A stretch of DNA of 42,245 bases from an uncultured Akkermansia sp. Its GTDB lineage: Bacteria; Verrucomicrobiota; Verrucomicrobiia; Verrucomicrobiales; Akkermansiaceae. The translations under genes were made by a program, and so were the position numbers. The notes beneath the pieces were generated by a model that saw nothing but the letters and a program-made list of their open reading frames with translations, was not told the origin of the DNA and did no database searches. The stretch covers positions 1-42,245 of the forward strand of contig CAJGDB010000005.1 in NCBI GenBank assembly GCA_904502165.1. The letters are read 5' to 3'. How positions within the stretch are numbered: the stretch's first letter is position 1; each line of letters begins with the position of its first letter. Shown in pieces: positions 24,218 through 32,025 of the stretch.

Positions 24218-24934
24218 ATGGCTAAAGTGAAACCATACGAAATTACTGGCTCCGATGAGAATCTGTCGGAGGTTAACGAAGAGACCACGCTCATGGCAAG
24301 CACCCGGGAAACGCCGCTCCCGCTGGGGGCGATTGCCGGAGACCTCAGCACGGACGACATTGTCATTCCCCGCATGAATCTCGTACAGGGCGTGGGTACT
24401 CTTTCCGAATTGTTTACTCCGGGCAGCGTTGTGCTCAACAAAGAGGTTGTGCTCACTACTGGGGAAACTCCTCTGGAACTCACCATTTTGTCTGCCCGCA
24501 AGCAGTTCGTAGAAAATCTGCCCTTTGATTCCGAAGAAAAGCCTCGCGTTTACAACACGCTTGACGAAGTGAAAGAAGCAGGCGGCAGTATTGAATGGGT
24601 GAATGACGAACAGCCCAGCTTTACTCCCATCCTGCATCTGCAGCTCGTATTCAAGGCTCCTGATGGCGCGGATAATTACGCCTATCCGTTGGAGTTTGAT
24701 GGGAAGCCCTACGGTCTGGCCGTCTGGACGCTGCGTGGCGTGGCCTATACGAGGGCTGGTCGCAATATCCTGACTGCTGCGCGGTTTGCCTTGCGTGATG
24801 GCCTGTTCAACGGTAAGTGGGCGCTTACTACCAAACGCGAGAAGTTTGGACGCAACAGCGTCGTAGTGCCGGTTCTCCGCAACATCGGACGCAACACGCC
24901 CGAGTTCGTGGAGTTCCTGCGAAACATCGGGTAA
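24218..24934 (+). CDS. phage-type single-stranded DNA-binding or annealing candidate
   Basis: This 238-residue soluble protein has an acidic, variable N-terminus (1-45), then 'DIVIPRMNLVQGVGTLSELF', 'GSVVLNKEVVLTTGETPLEL' and a basic C-terminal half ('LTTKREKFGRNSVVVPVLRN'). The 'IPRMxLVQ' opening followed by a beta-rich domain is what I associate with phage proteins lying between a DUF2800 nuclease and replication genes; DNA binding or recombination is inferred from place rather than from a catalytic motif. It follows the nuclease by 31 bases. No family name can be given with certainty. Confidence 0.55.
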   Translation: MAKVKPYEITGSDENLSEVNEETTLMASTRETPLPLGAIAGDLSTDDIVIPRMNLVQGVGTLSELFTPGSVVLNKEVVLTTGETPLELTILSARKQFVENLPFDSEEKPRVYNTLDEVKEAGGSIEWVNDEQPSFTPILHLQLVFKAPDGADNYAYPLEFDGKPYGLAVWTLRGVAYTRAGRNILTAARFALRDGLFNGKWALTTKREKFGRNSVVVPVLRNIGRNTPEFVEFLRNIG

Positions 24935-24963
24935 TCCCATCTTTTAATTAGCTTTGTCCGGTC

Positions 24964-25202
24964 ATGAAGAAGAAACTGGAAATGCGCCCACGGGAATTCA
25001 GTCGCAAGATGCAGGCCTTGGCCGATTTGTTTGCGCCGCTGGTCAACCGCATGTTGCACGATCCCGATGTGGTATTTGCCAGACCGGATTCTTTGGCTCA
25101 TGAAGCGTGGTATTCCTCCGGAAGTTCCCGCAGGAATACCACCCGGACAAAGCCCTTTTCTCCACGCTGCATCAGCTCGGAATGATTGCTCTAATTGATT
25201 GA
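24964..25202 (+). pseudogene. probable frameshifted small gene of the element
   Basis: From the ATG at 24964 the frame reads a plausible basic helical protein (MKKKLEMRPREFSRKMQAL ... ARPDSLAHEA) up to about 25107. The continuing frame then becomes Ser/Arg/Thr-rich and stops at 25185. The -1 frame from about 25107 reads 'VVFLRKFPQEYHPDKALF' and 'TLHQLGMIALID', stopping at 25202, and looks far more protein-like. One missing base near GAAGCGTGG would join the two into a ~79-residue protein. It may be a true pseudogene, a sequencing error or a programmed shift; there is no slippery heptamer. Function unknown. Confidence 0.45.
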
Positions 25203-25232
25203 AAATAAAGGCGTAAAAATATAAGAAAAAGC

Positions 25233-25260
25233 TAGACTTGAGTTGCTGATTTGCTATACT
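25233..25260 (+). promoter_or_regulatory. candidate promoter for the recombinase unit
   Basis: TAGACT (25233-25238), a 16-base spacer and TATACT (25255-25260), in an AT-rich gap 48 bases before the ATG at 25308. It would drive the four coupled genes from 25308 to 28373. Confidence 0.45.
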
Positions 25261-25272
25261 CTACAAAGAGAC

Positions 25273-25296
25273 AAAGCGCTAATAGTTAAAGCGTTA
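25273..25296 (+). repeat. pair of 9-bp direct repeats in the leader
   Basis: AAAGCGCTA (25273-25281) and AAAGCGTTA (25288-25296) lie 15 bases apart, just downstream of the -10 box. The position suits an operator for a repressor such as the small helix-turn-helix protein at 27945, but this is only positional inference. Confidence 0.3.
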
Positions 25297-25307
25297 CATT
25301 AAACAGC

Positions 25308-26216
25308 ATGAATCAGGATAACTCAAAAAAAGCCCGGACGCGCCTACGCATTACGCGTTATCGCAAGACGCGCTACTGGGCCATCTGGGAAAACGATGAA
25401 TTGCTGACCGTAACGGTTTACCTGAAAGGCGCACGTTCCATACTAACCAAAATCACGACTATGAAGAAAAACGACAAACCGGGATTGATAGTTCCCGCCA
25501 CCGACAGGGATGGTGCCAAGGTGCGCCTGATGGTAACCGCCAGCGATAAATCCGTCACCTATATCAGCCGATGCCTGAAAGGAGAATTCGTAGTGGATGC
25601 CTCTATTGAGCAATCGCTCCCGGAGTTATTGGACGAAAGCATCTTTTTCCTGACAACGGCCAAGGGAGAACAGCAAGTGAGCAAGTTCTTTGCTGAAAAG
25701 CAAAAAGCCAAGCGTAAAAAGTCGGCCAAGGCTAAGGCCAAAAAGGCCAAGCGCATCGAAAGCAAACCGACAGAACAAGTTCCCCCGTGGCTGGTGGATG
25801 AACCGGAAGCTGCTGCAGCCGAACAGGAAGCCGCCATCTGGCAGGAAGTAGAGGCAGAACGAGAGCGAGAAGCTCAGGAATCTATCATCACCCCGGAGGA
25901 GGAATCGATACCAACAGAGGAAGAAACAGAACACCCGGCTGTTCCTGCCACCAAGTCCAGAGCAACCAAAGCAAAGCAAGTCATCCTCCCCGGCGATACC
26001 GCGCCTCAGCCTATCCCGGCAGATTTTGTTATAACCCCCGGATGCCGGCTGCTGCGAAGCTACAAAGGCCGGACGATTGAGGTCGAGATGGTATCAGAAC
26101 GCCAGTTCCGGTGGGAGGATGAGGTATATCCGACCCTGACCCATATCAGCTGGAAAGTCGCCGGGTATCAGGTAGCTGGTACAACATTCTTCGGACTCCC
26201 CATCAAGCACCGATGA
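25308..26216 (+). CDS. three-part protein with DUF2924-like C-terminal motif, recombinase-linked
   Basis: This 302-residue protein has three regions. Residues 1-50 contain 'KTRYWAIWENDELLTVTVYL' followed by KGA, which I recall as a small stand-alone protein near serine recombinases. Residues 125-230 are a low-complexity linker, first Lys/Ala-rich and then Glu-rich. Residues 245-297 ('CRLLRSYKGRTIEVE', 'YPTLTHISWKVAGYQVAGTT', FFGL) repeat the C-terminal half of the next protein, the DUF2924 pattern of YKGR-x-Y-x-TLS-x-FFG. It overlaps the DUF2924 gene by 4 bases. I infer that it works with the recombinase, perhaps as a DNA-binding or directionality partner, but no activity is known. Confidence 0.6.
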   Translation: MNQDNSKKARTRLRITRYRKTRYWAIWENDELLTVTVYLKGARSILTKITTMKKNDKPGLIVPATDRDGAKVRLMVTASDKSVTYISRCLKGEFVVDASIEQSLPELLDESIFFLTTAKGEQQVSKFFAEKQKAKRKKSAKAKAKKAKRIESKPTEQVPPWLVDEPEAAAAEQEAAIWQEVEAEREREAQESIITPEEESIPTEEETEHPAVPATKSRATKAKQVILPGDTAPQPIPADFVITPGCRLLRSYKGRTIEVEMVSERQFRWEDEVYPTLTHISWKVAGYQVAGTTFFGLPIKHR

Positions 26217-26671
26217 ACCGAGAAGAAGCAGACGCTCTCATCGAGCAACTTTACAACATGAGCTTCGGAGAGCTGGAAAAACGGTGGAAAGCCCTGTTCG
26301 GCACACATTGCTACTCCCACAACCGGGCTTACATCTGCCGCCGTCTGGAGTGGCGTATCAACACGCTGGTCAGCGGCGGTATTTCAGAACGTGCCATGAA
26401 GCGGGCTGAGGAGATAGCTGACGACACTTTGCTGAAAACCCGCTGTCGGAAATACCGCCCAAGACAGCCGAAGAAGTCTCAGACTCAGAAATTGCCGACC
26501 TATATCCGAAAGCGTTATAAAGGAAAGGATTATGAGGTCAGACAGACCGCCGATGGCTTTTTCTACAACGGACAGCGATATGCCACGCTGTCCGAAGTCA
26601 GTTCGCTGATTGCTGGCTACTACGTCAGCGGTAAGCGCTTCTTTGGAATCAAGCGCGAATCAGAGTCATGA
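26213..26671 (+). CDS. DUF2924 protein, partner of serine recombinase
   Basis: This 152-residue basic protein has the DUF2924 layout: 'LYNMSFGELEKRWKALFGT', 'NRAYICRRLEWRINTLVSGG' and a C-terminal 'RKRYKGKDYEVRQTADGFFY' ... 'YATLSEVSSLIAGYYVSGKR' ending FFGI. In phages and elements DUF2924 genes lie directly upstream of large or mid-size serine recombinases, as here, with a 4-base overlap on each side. The role is thought to be linked to recombination but is not established as far as I know. It shares its C-terminal motif with the preceding protein. Confidence 0.82.
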   Translation: MNREEADALIEQLYNMSFGELEKRWKALFGTHCYSHNRAYICRRLEWRINTLVSGGISERAMKRAEEIADDTLLKTRCRKYRPRQPKKSQTQKLPTYIRKRYKGKDYEVRQTADGFFYNGQRYATLSEVSSLIAGYYVSGKRFFGIKRESES

Positions 26672-27948
26672 AAAATCGTGATTTACCAGAAAGGGTGCGG
26701 TGTGTGATTTACACGCGAAAATCCACCTTCAAGGGCTTGGAACAACAGTACAATTCCTTGGAAGCTCAGGAGGATCGCTGCAAGTCCTTCATTGATATTC
26801 ATGAGGCTCAGGGCTGGATGTATACTGCGACCTATTCCGATGCCGGCATCAGCGGCGGCACAACCCAGCGCCCGGCTTTGCAGCGCATGATTGAGGACGC
26901 CCGCAAGAAGAAGTTTGATATGGTCATCGTATTCAAGCTCGACCGTCTGGCCCGAAATCAGCGTGATTTCCTGAACCTGCTGGAAAACTTGTCAAAGAAT
27001 GGGGTTGAAGTGGCCAGCGCTACGGAACCATTCGATTCTGCGTCCTATCTCGGCCGGGCTATGCGCAACCTGCTGGGCGTTTTTGCCGAGATGGAGCGCG
27101 AAATGATTTCAGAACGAACCCGGGAAAAGATAGCTGCGTCCTGCCGCAAGGGATTGTACCTTGTGGGCAAGCCCCCGCTGGGGTACGTCCGCGTAGACTC
27201 CCGGCTGAAGATTGTTCCGGAGGAAGCGGCCATTGTGCGCTTCATGTTCGAGGAATACGCTGAATCCCAATCCTGTTACGCAGTAGCGGATAAACTCACG
27301 CAGAACAATATCCGCCGCACGCGCCGGGATGGTTCCACCGAGGAATGGACGGCCAAGACCGTTCACCGGGTGCTCCGAAATGTCCTGTACGGAGGATTTG
27401 TAGCCCTGGGGGATGAGCGATTCCCCGGCCAGCACGAAGCCATCGTCAAACGGCCGCTTTGGAATCAGGTGCAGAAAATACTGGATGCCGCAGGAACGAT
27501 GATGAAAGAGCGGGTGCGGAAGAAAAAACGCAGCAAACTGCATTATCCCCTCCTGGGGCTCATGAGGTGCGGAAAATGCGGTAAGCTGATGCAGGGAACC
27601 TACGCATGCAAGGATGGCATTAGCTACCGCTACTACACTTGCCGTACACGCCGGGCGTTGGGCGAGGCGGCCTGCGGATGCCCCCATCTGAATGCTGAGG
27701 AAATGGAAAACTTTGTCCGGGGCAGCATGACCCATCTGCAGAACAATAACGAGTTCATAGCAGCTGTCATCAGCCGTTTGCCCGATGCCCCGGCGGGAAA
27801 GGTGTCGGACTGCATTTTTAATCTGGAGCGTTTGCTCAACTATGGCCGCCCGGCAGAGATGGAGGCCATCTATAAGCAGGTATTCGAGACCATTTCATTC
27901 GACTGGGTTCACGAAAAAGTGGACTTCAAGTATCGCGACCTTTCATGA
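26668..27948 (+). CDS. site-specific serine recombinase with recombinase and zinc-ribbon domains
   Basis: This 426-residue DNA recombinase has an N-terminal resolvase domain: 'RCVIYTRKSTFKGLEQQYNS' with nucleophile Ser19 and catalytic arginines in 'YTRK', 'VFKLDRLARNQRDF', and 'MEREMISERTREKIAAS'. The recombinase domain follows ('GKPPLGYVRVDSRLKIVPEE', 'TAKTVHRVLRNVLYGGFV'), then a zinc ribbon with 'MRCGKCGKLMQGTY', 'YYTCRTRR' and a later Cys. The C-terminal coiled-coil typical of large serine integrases is short or missing. It should integrate or excise the element, or invert a segment, through short att sites. It sits in a coupled run of four genes (ATGA overlaps). Confidence 0.93.
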   Translation: MKNRDLPERVRCVIYTRKSTFKGLEQQYNSLEAQEDRCKSFIDIHEAQGWMYTATYSDAGISGGTTQRPALQRMIEDARKKKFDMVIVFKLDRLARNQRDFLNLLENLSKNGVEVASATEPFDSASYLGRAMRNLLGVFAEMEREMISERTREKIAASCRKGLYLVGKPPLGYVRVDSRLKIVPEEAAIVRFMFEEYAESQSCYAVADKLTQNNIRRTRRDGSTEEWTAKTVHRVLRNVLYGGFVALGDERFPGQHEAIVKRPLWNQVQKILDAAGTMMKERVRKKKRSKLHYPLLGLMRCGKCGKLMQGTYACKDGISYRYYTCRTRRALGEAACGCPHLNAEEMENFVRGSMTHLQNNNEFIAAVISRLPDAPAGKVSDCIFNLERLLNYGRPAEMEAIYKQVFETISFDWVHEKVDFKYRDLS

Positions 27949-28373
27949 TAAAAGCCCCCAATTGCATCAGTCTGGCATACAAGCCGTCCGGCTTCTACAC
28001 CCCCTCGAAGCAAAAACTTGTCGAGTACACCAATTTAGACACCCCTTGCGAAATCAAGACGACTCCGGGTTGGGATATATCGGTTCCCGTGCAGATGTCG
28101 ACTTCCTCCCGGGGAACGCTCAGGGAAATTCGCCGCAAGACCGTGGGTGATGCGCTGGCCAATCAGCTTGCCCAAAAACCGCAACCAACTATGAGGGCCA
28201 TCCGTATGGCCAATGCCATCATGCTGGAAAAGTTGCTGGGTACGGGACAATACAAGTCTCCCGCTGCACTAGCGGCGAAAATAGGCGTTAATCGTAGTTT
28301 GCTCAGCGAGTTGCTGGCACTGCTGAATCAGCCCCCGGTGGATATCGAGCGTCAGCTTTTTGAAACAAAATAA
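27945..28373 (+). CDS. small helix-turn-helix protein downstream of the recombinase
   Basis: This 142-residue protein starts at an ATG overlapping the recombinase stop by 4 bases. The C-terminal half holds a ParB/KorB-like helix-turn-helix: 'YKSPAALAAKIGVNRSLLSE' followed by LLALLNQPPVDIERQLF. The central part is basic ('GTLREIRRKTVGDALANQL'). Small proteins with this type of motif are common just after element serine recombinases and may act as repressor or directionality factor; that is inference. It ends the recombinase unit; a 93-base AT-rich gap with no clear hairpin follows before the glycosyltransferase cluster. Confidence 0.62.
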   Translation: MIKAPNCISLAYKPSGFYTPSKQKLVEYTNLDTPCEIKTTPGWDISVPVQMSTSSRGTLREIRRKTVGDALANQLAQKPQPTMRAIRMANAIMLEKLLGTGQYKSPAALAAKIGVNRSLLSELLALLNQPPVDIERQLFETK

Positions 28374-28466
28374 TTTTTTGAAAAAAATTACGCGGTTTTT
28401 CCGGCTGCGTTACGAGGAATATGAGTATAGGCCCATTTTATTTCACCAACAAACCAATCCAAAAAC

Positions 28467-29510
28467 ATGAGTACACAGATAAAACGAGTATTCGTCAATG
28501 GGTTCCCCAGCCTCTACGGTGGCGCGGGAACGGAGTTACACCATCAGATTATCGTCTGGCGCAAGCTGGGTATGGAGGTCCACCTCGTTCCCTCGTGGGA
28601 TTACCATGCCGAGCCGCTGTATAATGAGATGGTCAATCTGGGTGTCATCATGCATGCCCCCGGCGACTGGACTGCCGTGCAACCCGGCGACCCGGTGCTG
28701 GGCTTCTGCAATGCCGAGTTCCTGAACAGTCTGCCCGCTATCCGCAAGCGCACGAAGCGTACCGTCTTTGTGAACTGCATGACCTGGCTGTTCGACAAGG
28801 AAAAGGAAGCCATGCAGAACGGAGACATTGCCATGTTCCTCTACCAGAACGAGGCAGTGCGGCAGAATGTCATGCCCATCCTCCGCAAGCTCAACCCAAA
28901 TCCGGCGGTGCAGTTCATGACCTTCAAGCCCTATTTCCATGCAGAGGCTTTCCCCTTTATCACGGAGCGCGATACTGACCAGTTCGGCTGCGGGCGCATC
29001 TCCCGTCAGGATGCCGATAAGTTCGCCGCCAACACGCTGCACATCTACGACACCTTTGTCGCGCCCATCACCAAGCACGGCCTGTTCCTTGGTTTCGATC
29101 AGCGCAGCGAAAAGAAAATCGGCCGTCCGTTCGACTGGATTCAGATTGCCCACAACCAGCGCGAGGTTTCCCAGCAGGCATTCTACAAGCATTGCCGCAT
29201 CGTGCTGCAACCCACCGATACCACGGAGAACTGGCCGCGTGTCGGTTTCGAGGCTATGGCCAGCGGCTCGGTGCTGATTGTGGATAATCGCGGCGGCTGG
29301 CAGCAGATGGTGCAGCATGGCAAGACCGGCTGGCTCTGCAATGATGCTCGCGATTTCATCTACTACGCTTCCAAGATGGCTTACGAACCGAACCTGCGCG
29401 ACGATATGGCCGAGGCCGCTCGCCTTCGTGGTCTGGAACTGGGCGGGCTGGAGGTTTCCATGGAATCGTGGAAAGAAGTCTTTGCGGCCATGGAAAAGCT
29501 GCCGGAGTAA
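28467..29510 (+). CDS. GT4-type glycosyltransferase
   Basis: This 347-residue protein has the GT-B fold. The N-terminal Rossmann lobe opens 'VFVNGFPSLYGGAGTELHH' with the glycine loop. The C-terminal lobe has 'RIVLQPTDTTENWPRVGFEA' followed by MASGSVLIVDNRGGW, the E-x7-E motif region of GT4 enzymes that use nucleotide sugars and retain configuration. No signal peptide or membrane span, so it acts in the cytoplasm. It is the first of six same-strand genes ending in the Rhs protein; 22 bases separate it from the GT11 gene. By analogy with serine-rich adhesin clusters, a GT4 enzyme placed first could add the first sugar to serine, but acceptor and donor are unknown. Confidence 0.78.
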   Translation: MSTQIKRVFVNGFPSLYGGAGTELHHQIIVWRKLGMEVHLVPSWDYHAEPLYNEMVNLGVIMHAPGDWTAVQPGDPVLGFCNAEFLNSLPAIRKRTKRTVFVNCMTWLFDKEKEAMQNGDIAMFLYQNEAVRQNVMPILRKLNPNPAVQFMTFKPYFHAEAFPFITERDTDQFGCGRISRQDADKFAANTLHIYDTFVAPITKHGLFLGFDQRSEKKIGRPFDWIQIAHNQREVSQQAFYKHCRIVLQPTDTTENWPRVGFEAMASGSVLIVDNRGGWQQMVQHGKTGWLCNDARDFIYYASKMAYEPNLRDDMAEAARLRGLELGGLEVSMESWKEVFAAMEKLPE

Positions 29511-29532
29511 TTTCAATCTTCCCTCTCATCCC

Positions 29533-30303
29533 ATGTTAGACAAAGAACCCCACGTCTCACCGCATTTCATTGCGGGTATGCGCCTCGGGAACATTATGTT
29601 TGCCGTGGCGGCCATCTACGCCCATGCGCTGCGTGTCGATACTCCCTGCCGTGTTCCCTGGGCGTACAATGACGCGTCTCTGGCTCTGCATGACTACCTG
29701 AAACATGAGCCTGTTCAGATTCCCGCCACTCCATTCGGCGCGAACGAATCCATGCGTTACCGCGAGCCCCGCTTCTCGTTCTGTAAGATTCCTGCCGATG
29801 TGCTGGAGGGCGGTATCTGTGGCTACTTCCAGAGTGCCCGCTACTTTGCCGACCAGAAAGCCGCCATCCGCGAGCTGTTCAAACCCTTTATTGCAGAAAA
29901 GCAGCCCGGTACCCTGGGATTGCATATCCGCATGGGGGATTACAAGGACAGAACGGACATGTACCGGGTTCTGGATAGAAATTTCCTGCGTCAGGCGGTG
30001 GAGCATGTTTCTCCAGAGATAAATCGGCTCATCCTGTTCTCTGATGAACCGGAAGCTGCTCTGGAGTTGCTGGCCGACATTCCGGAATACCAGCGTTTCA
30101 GCGTTGAGGTAGACCGGAATGCCCCATGCGATGCCATCCGGCGCATGACTGCCATGCAGGAACTTATTATCTCCTGTTCCTCCTTTTCCTGGTGGGGGGC
30201 ATGGCTTGGAGAAACCCAGAAAGTCATTCTGCCCGGAAAGTGGTTCGCCGGGCAGATATATGACTACCAGGATGTCTACGAACCGCATTGGATTAAACTT
30301 TAA
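29533..30303 (+). CDS. GT11-type glycosyltransferase (alpha-1,2-fucosyltransferase-like)
   Basis: This 256-residue protein carries all three GT11 hallmarks: 'GMRLGNIMFAVAA' (15-27), the GDP-sugar binding 'LGLHIRMGDYKDR' (129-140) and the C-terminal 'ISCSSFSWWGAWLG' (213-226). Family members transfer fucose from GDP-fucose to galactose in an alpha-1,2 link, giving host-like H-antigen structures; a related donor cannot be excluded. It is cytoplasmic. The ATG at 29533 is chosen because the frame upstream overlaps the end of the GT4 gene and is not protein-like. A gut organism could use such a cap to mimic host mucin glycans. Confidence 0.85.
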   Translation: MLDKEPHVSPHFIAGMRLGNIMFAVAAIYAHALRVDTPCRVPWAYNDASLALHDYLKHEPVQIPATPFGANESMRYREPRFSFCKIPADVLEGGICGYFQSARYFADQKAAIRELFKPFIAEKQPGTLGLHIRMGDYKDRTDMYRVLDRNFLRQAVEHVSPEINRLILFSDEPEAALELLADIPEYQRFSVEVDRNAPCDAIRRMTAMQELIISCSSFSWWGAWLGETQKVILPGKWFAGQIYDYQDVYEPHWIKL

Positions 30304-30318
30304 CCTATTTATTTCCAA

Positions 30319-32025
30319 ATGAAAAATCAGAAAATTACCGGTCTCTGGATAGGAAAGACCCTGCCTGAGTTGGCTCAGCTTTGCATCAAGTCGTTCCTCG
30401 ACCATGGTCATGAGTTCCAGCTTTTCACCTACCGTCATTACGATAATATCCCGGAGGGTACCACCGTGCGTGATGCCCGCGAGATTCTGCCGGAAGATGT
30501 TGTCTTTACCGATTCTTACAACAGCTATGCATCTTTCTCCGACTGGTTCCGCATGAAGTTCCTTTCTGAGGAGGGTGGCATCTGGTCTGATATGGATGTC
30601 ATCTGTCTGCGAGATGATTTGCCCATTGAGCCGCTGTGGTGTTGCCGTCAGGATTCGCATACAGTAGCCGTTGGCTTTATGTCCTTTCCGGCCCAGCACA
30701 TCGTGCCGATGACCTTGTGCATGCTGGCCGCAGATCCAGCAAGTGCCGCCCCTTGGGATAACGAGGCTGATATGGCACGGAAGCAGAAAATGAAGGAGGA
30801 ATACCCGGATGTCCGGGAGCGTCGTAAACGCATTCCCTGGGGGTACTGTGGCCCAGTAGGCATGACTAAGGCCATGGCTCATTTCGCTTTGCTTTCCAAA
30901 GTTGCTTTACCCTCGCAGCTTTATCCGGTTCGTTGGATGGAGTGGCAGAAGTGTTACGATGGCTCCTTGTCGCTTTCTCACCCCCAACTCAGCAATGCCT
31001 GGGCTATTCATGTCTGGGGCGAAAAATTGCGGCAGAGCGATGGTACTGCATGGAAAAACATGAACCGTTTCAGTATTGTGGGCGAATTGCTGGATAAGCA
31101 TTTTCCTAATGCCAATCAGACTGTTCCGGTAGAGAAGAAGAAAAAGGTGAACATCCTTGTAGGGATTTGCAGTTGTCTGAAAGCCGCTGAGCGTCGCCGG
31201 GCTTGCCGTGAAACCTGGCTATCTCATCCTCATGAGGGTGTAGAATGTGTATTCTTCCTTGGTCGGCGTGAACCTCTGGCTGATGAGCCGGATGTGGTTA
31301 CGCTCTGGTCTCCTGATGATTACCACCGACTCCCCCGCAAGGGACTCGATTTCTACAAGTGGGCGCTGGAGAATTACGACTTCGAATGGCTCTTCAAGGG
31401 TGATGATGATACCTATCTGGATTTGCAGCGCTTGGAGCAGGTCTGTGATGATGAATATGACCTGATTGGTGATATCTCTGTGGAGAAACGGGGTACCCCC
31501 AGCGGTGGGGCTGGATATTTCCTGAAACGGTCCATGGTGGAAAAGATTGTAGCGCACTACCGGGAAATCCCCATTTGTGGTGCAGAGGACATCATTTTTG
31601 GTGATGCCGTCCGCAATCTGGGTGGAAGACTTAAGGCTGATACTCGACTCTGCATGGGCAATGACGTGTTCCCCTCTACCAACAACGCCCAGGTATCATG
31701 TCATTGGTGTTCTCCCCAACGCTTACGGGATGTGGATATGATGCTGTATCAGAAGCCGGCCTTTACCTGTATGGGGCGGCATTCGAATTGGCAGGACACC
31801 GTGGTGTTTTATTCCAATGGCCGTTTTATGCGGAAGAATGCTGGGTGTTCCGGTTCATACCGTATCGAGAATGACCGCACGCTGGTGCTGGATTGGGATG
31901 GCTGGCCGGAGGAACGCCTGACTCTCGCCATGAACTTCTGTAATGAAAACGGATTCATGCTCACGCCGGATTCTCCCATCGGGCTGGATATGCCTCGTAA
32001 CTTTACCCCGGAGGAACAACGATGA
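30319..32025 (+). CDS. two-domain glycosyltransferase: GT32-like plus GT31-like, with shared C-terminal module
   Basis: This 568-residue protein is a fusion. Residues 1-260 resemble GT32-type DxD sugar transferases: 'GLWIGKTLPELAQLCIKSFL' and 'GGIWSDMDVICLRDD' with Asp91-x-Asp93. Residues ~275-480 resemble the GT31 family of eukaryotic beta-galactosyltransferases and Fringe: 'RRRACRETWLSHP' (ETW at 298-300), 'FEWLFKGDDDTYLDLQRL' (DDD at 362-364) and 'GGAGYFLKRSMVEKIV'. The last ~80 residues carry the H488-x2-W491 ... W526-x2-W529 module shared with the next two proteins. It would add two sugars in sequence from nucleotide donors. It overlaps the next gene by 4 bases. Donor and acceptor unknown. 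Confidence 0.75.
   Translation: MKNQKITGLWIGKTLPELAQLCIKSFLDHGHEFQLFTYRHYDNIPEGTTVRDAREILPEDVVFTDSYNSYASFSDWFRMKFLSEEGGIWSDMDVICLRDDLPIEPLWCCRQDSHTVAVGFMSFPAQHIVPMTLCMLAADPASAAPWDNEADMARKQKMKEEYPDVRERRKRIPWGYCGPVGMTKAMAHFALLSKVALPSQLYPVRWMEWQKCYDGSLSLSHPQLSNAWAIHVWGEKLRQSDGTAWKNMNRFSIVGELLDKHFPNANQTVPVEKKKKVNILVGICSCLKAAERRRACRETWLSHPHEGVECVFFLGRREPLADEPDVVTLWSPDDYHRLPRKGLDFYKWALENYDFEWLFKGDDDTYLDLQRLEQVCDDEYDLIGDISVEKRGTPSGGAGYFLKRSMVEKIVAHYREIPICGAEDIIFGDAVRNLGGRLKADTRLCMGNDVFPSTNNAQVSCHWCSPQRLRDVDMMLYQKPAFTCMGRHSNWQDTVVFYSNGRFMRKNAGCSGSYRIENDRTLVLDWDGWPEERLTLAMNFCNENGFMLTPDSPIGLDMPRNFTPEEQR

Larger units (their letters stand above)
20480..28373 (+). mobile_element. putative integrative or phage-derived module next to tRNA-His (boundaries uncertain)
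   Basis: The row holds a sigma-like protein, SF2 helicase, DUF2800-type nuclease, phage-type DNA-binding candidate, broken gene, two DUF2924-tailed proteins, serine recombinase and small helix-turn-helix protein. These are replication and recombination functions seen in temperate phages and integrative elements. Most are joined by 4-base ATGA overlaps or short gaps. No capsid, tail, portal or conjugation gene is in view, and no direct repeat of the tRNA 3' end was found. The glycosyltransferase-Rhs cluster that follows may be cargo of the same element, in which case the right end lies further on. Confidence 0.6.

Noticed and set aside
29278..29532. Longer start for the GT11 protein
   Set aside because: The added 85 residues lie over the end of the GT4 gene and are Trp/Arg-rich without GT11 similarity.
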